Below are positions 61,605 to 64,000 of a stretch of 64,000 bases of DNA, in pieces. This DNA is from Helicobacter sp. TUL (GTDB lineage: Bacteria > Campylobacterota > Campylobacteria > Campylobacterales > Helicobacteraceae). Both the position numbers and the translations under genes were made by a program. The stretch covers positions 45,794 through 109,793 of the forward strand of contig NZ_NESU01000005.1 of assembly GCF_002287135.1 (NCBI RefSeq), in the 5' to 3' direction. The notes under the pieces are model-generated. The model was not told the DNA's origin. It saw nothing but the letters and a program-made list of their open reading frames with translations, and did no database searches. Within the stretch, counting starts at the first letter, position 1, and every line of letters starts with the position of its first letter.

Positions 61605-63067
61605 AAAACACCACCTTGTGCCTTATTGGCTGCTTCTACAATCGCTTTGGCTTTGTTGAGCGTTTCTAAAAATTCACTTTTTGGATCGCTATCAATGACA
61701 ATCCCCGCTCCAGATCGTATACATACCTCATCATCTTTTTTGTATATGAGGCGTATCGCAATACATGTATCCATATTGCCTGAAAAATCCAAATACCCAA
61801 TGGCTCCACCATAGATTCCGCGAGGACTTTTTTCTAACTCATAGATAATCTCACACGCACGAATCTTTGGCGCACCCGATAATGTCCCTGCTGGCAAAAC
61901 AGCGCGTATTGCATCAAGGGCTTCTTTGCGTTCATCAAGGATTCCGCTTACTATGGAGCTTATGTGCATAATGTGAGAGTATTTGACCACATCCATATAC
62001 GATCGCACTTCCACACTGCCTATCTTTGCAACCTTGCCTATGTCATTGCGACCCAAATCTACAAGCATATTATGTTCGCTTAATTCCTTTTCATCTTGCA
62101 ATAATTCTTCTTGTAGTGCCATATCCTCATCTACATTTTTGCCTCTAGGACGACTTCCTGCCAATGGATATGTGCAAAGCTCTTGGTTTAGTAATCTCAC
62201 AAGTGTTTCTGGCGAGGCTCCAGCTATTTCTATATCATCACTTGCAAAATAAAACATATATGGCGAGGGATTGCTTGTGCGCAAAACTCTATACACATCA
62301 AATAAGCTACCACTTGCACGCGCACGCAGTGGATTTGAAAGCACGACTTGGAATATATCACCCTCATAAATATATTCTTTTGCTTTTTGCACCATAGCAC
62401 AAAACTCCTCTTGGGAAAATTTTGCTTGTGGCGGAGTAAGTAAGCAAAAAGGCGGAATTTCTGCCTTTATCCCGCTACGCAAAAGCACTTCTAAATCTTT
62501 GAGATATTCATTGGCTTTGGCATAGGAATGTGCGAGATTCTCTAGTGTGATATTGGTGATGAGAAATAGCTTTTGTTGTAAATTATCAAAAGCAATGATC
62601 GTATCAAAAAGCATCAAATCCACATCATTACTATCACTTTTGCCAAATAAATAAGAGAGTTTTGGCTCGACATAGCCAATGTATTCATACGAAAAGTAAC
62701 CCACAAGTCCCCCGGTAAATGGAGGAAGATTCTCCACTTTTGGGCTTTTGTAGTTTTTTAGAATCTCTCTAATGGCATCTTGGTGGTTTTCATAACTCAC
62801 ACTAGAGCGATCGCATAAATTGCGAATGTGTGTTTTGCCTGCATTGCACACAATCTCTAGTTTGGGATCAAACCCTATAAAACTATAGCGTCCCCATTGC
62901 TTCCTATCTTCTACGCTTTCGAGTAAAAAGACATGTTTAGATTGTTTTTTGAGAATCCGCACTACTTCTATAGGCGTGATAAAATCCGCGTAAATCTCTC
63001 TTGCAACCGGCACATACGCATATTCAGTCTTTGAAATTTGCTCTATCATTTCCAAACTTGGATACAT
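61601..63067 (-). CDS. trpE: Anthranilate synthase component I
   Basis: Converts chorismate to anthranilate. 488 aa. VFLLESVEDRKQWGRYSFIG contains the LLES tryptophan feedback element, distinguishing it from PabB. The chorismate-binding half has PLAGSRPRGKNVDEDMALQE, DLGRNDIGKVAKIGSVEV, LPAGTLSGAPKIRACEII and RSGAGIVIDSDPKSEF. Start ATG after AAGGAGAATAG. No leader peptide with tandem Trp codons was found, so attenuation is not supported. The other trp genes are elsewhere. Confidence 0.95.
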   Translation of the reverse strand: MYPSLEMIEQISKTEYAYVPVAREIYADFITPIEVVRILKKQSKHVFLLESVEDRKQWGRYSFIGFDPKLEIVCNAGKTHIRNLCDRSSVSYENHQDAIREILKNYKSPKVENLPPFTGGLVGYFSYEYIGYVEPKLSYLFGKSDSNDVDLMLFDTIIAFDNLQQKLFLITNITLENLAHSYAKANEYLKDLEVLLRSGIKAEIPPFCLLTPPQAKFSQEEFCAMVQKAKEYIYEGDIFQVVLSNPLRARASGSLFDVYRVLRTSNPSPYMFYFASDDIEIAGASPETLVRLLNQELCTYPLAGSRPRGKNVDEDMALQEELLQDEKELSEHNMLVDLGRNDIGKVAKIGSVEVRSYMDVVKYSHIMHISSIVSGILDERKEALDAIRAVLPAGTLSGAPKIRACEIIYELEKSPRGIYGGAIGYLDFSGNMDTCIAIRLIYKKDDEVCIRSGAGIVIDSDPKSEFLETLNKAKAIVEAANKAQGGVL

Positions 63068-63162
63068 CTATTCTCCTTGCATACATTGCTCTTTGTGTGG
63101 ATTTCATCATATTGTTTCTTAAAGTATGTGAATTCCATGTGATATTAGGGATACAATCTTAT

Positions 63163-63335
63163 AAAGATCCAACACAAAAACCACTTTAGGCAATGTTTAG
63201 CTTTGCGTGGATTGTAGCAAAGAAATCCTGATGGATTTTAGAAGTGCTCTTAGGATTATTGTTTGGCACTAAAGTATCGCATAAACCACAATCGCAATTT
63301 CTTTGGAAATCCATAGATTCTAGGAAAGTGATAGC
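63163..63335 (-). repeat. Inverted repeat, right copy (GT2 3' end and downstream)
   Basis: Reverse complement of 18594-18766 at about 96% identity, including the last codons of the GT2 and its downstream non-coding flank. Recombination between the copies would invert the ~44.6 kb between them. Confidence 0.92.
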
Positions 63336-64000
63336 ATAAGATTCTATGTTTAGAGGACATATATTTGCGCATTGGTGCAATATCTTGTTTGCTAAATCCA
63401 AGATCCTTTGCATAGCCAATAAATCCTAAACTTTTCATCATATCTTTAGCATAGAAAGCACAATTTTGTCTGTAAAACTCTTTAAATTCTGGATTTTCTT
63501 CTGTATCATGCAAGGCACTAAAATAACAAAGTGTCATAAAATAGCTATAGACTTGTTTGATGCGTTTAGCTCTTGTGAATCTTCCACGTATTGTAGAATC
63601 TGGCGAGAGGACATAATTATAATATGGTTTATCACTAATATAAATATGCTTACATTTCATGGTAAGAGTGGTGCAAAATGCTATGTCTTCATAAAAAATA
63701 TATGGAATAAAGCTAATATCATTATCAAAAATAAGGCTATTTTTTGCAATAAACGCCCAAGTTGTAGCTATGGGTATATGAGTTTTAGCACGAATAATCT
63801 CTAGCGGTGTATATACGCCTACAAGCTCTTTTGCAAACACTCGATACCCATACTCTTTTCGTTCTCCACCGCTAGGATTTACTGCCATAATCTTACTAAA
63901 TGATACAAGTTCAACATCATGTTGTCTAAAAATATCAGCACATGTTTGCAACCCATCAAGCTCTATATAATCATCAGAATCTACAAAAACTATATACCTA
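63256..64000 (-). CDS. GT2 glycosyltransferase (5' end beyond the window)
   Basis: 247 codons of a family 2 glycosyltransferase, open to the window edge; the part visible starts with RYIVFVDSDDYIELDGLQ, which holds the DxD metal site. The middle is unrelated to the GT2 at 17.7 kb (IFRQHDVELVSFSKIMAVNP...), but the last 26 residues (FPRIYGFPKKLRLWFMRYFS and AKQ) differ at one position. The matching gene has a G9 tract 4 bp upstream of this homology, so a phase-variable tract is expected just past the window end. Likely a surface-glycan enzyme. Confidence 0.9.
   Translation of the reverse strand, partial: RYIVFVDSDDYIELDGLQTCADIFRQHDVELVSFSKIMAVNPSGGERKEYGYRVFAKELVGVYTPLEIIRAKTHIPIATTWAFIAKNSLIFDNDISFIPYIFYEDIAFCTTLTMKCKHIYISDKPYYNYVLSPDSTIRGRFTRAKRIKQVYSYFMTLCYFSALHDTEENPEFKEFYRQNCAFYAKDMMKSLGFIGYAKDLGFSKQDIAPMRKYMSSKHRILCYHFPRIYGFPKKLRLWFMRYFSAKQ
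63946..64000 (-). repeat. Inverted repeat partner of the GT2 DxD segment
   Basis: Reverse complement of 17944-17998 with one mismatch in 55 bp. It reaches the window edge and probably continues upstream in the gene. Confidence 0.88.

Noticed and set aside
63068..63162. trp leader peptide and attenuator upstream of trpE
   Set aside because: No short ORF with tandem Trp codons and no terminator/antiterminator pair were found.
1..64000. CRISPR array, rRNA, insertion sequence or prophage
   Set aside because: No regularly spaced repeats, transposase, integrase or phage structural genes were recognised.

Overview
The window reads as chromosomal DNA of a Helicobacter, most likely an enterohepatic rather than a gastric species. 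Support: AT-rich codon use; gene pairs known from H. pylori (cbpA-hspR-rarA, catalase with an accessory gene, a UPF0323 lipoprotein); extended -10 boxes (TGNTATAAT or TGNTACAAT); and a dense AGATTCT/AGAATCT word. De novo purine genes (purC, purS, purQ), tRNA-Sec, trpEG, a TRAP transporter and luxS argue against H. pylori. The species cannot be fixed from sequence alone.

Layout. 1-8.6 kb is ordinary: gpmI, cdsA-dxr, a ctpA-purC-purS-purQ operon, an SH3-like membrane protein, plsC and tRNA-Ala(GGC). 8.6-12.9 kb is an accessory island: two unknown genes (called A and B here) in a broken B'-A-B-A' array bounded by a perfect 202-bp direct repeat, then decayed fragments and an orphan SxtJ/DUF5989 membrane pair. 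12.9-18.7 kb holds a DctPQM TRAP transporter, a two-domain glycosyltransferase and a GT2 gene with a G9 tract. 19-24.4 kb has a TSUP permease, exbB-exbD-tonB behind a Fur-like box, ppk and a small outer-membrane protein. 24.4-34.9 kb has a UbiD decarboxylase, a coiled-coil/pseudo-receiver protein, the UPF0323 lipoprotein, cbpA-hspR-rarA behind an HspR (HAIR-like) operator, a probable outer-membrane barrel, lpxD, dgkA and yceI. 35-42 kb has pta-ackA, an isochorismatase-like hydrolase, an ankyrin protein with katA, fliQ-murB, tRNA-Sec and luxS.

42.2-45.9 kb is an AlwI-like type IIS restriction-modification cassette (methylase, nuclease, methylase) between two copies of a 24-bp repeat. That repeat is itself a MerR-type promoter element. 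The right copy forms a complete 19-bp-spaced promoter for four genes whose products all look exported: an alpha/beta hydrolase, a cupin, a carboxymuconolactone-decarboxylase-like protein and a cyclophilin-like protein. A TonB-dependent receptor with its own Fur-like box faces this cluster.

51-64 kb is a GT4 glycosyltransferase, GDP-fucose synthase, proB, fmt, secG-frr-thrS-infC-rpmI-rplT, a Na+-dependent symporter, trpE-trpG, and a GT2 gene cut by the window end. This last gene and the GT2 at 17.7 kb share near-identical 5' and 3' segments in opposite orientation, about 45 kb apart, with unrelated middles. That points to recombination between surface-glycan genes.

Least explained parts: the A/B array, the exported hydrolase/cupin/CMD/cyclophilin operon with its duplicated MerR-type promoter, and the mosaic phase-variable glycosyltransferase pair.
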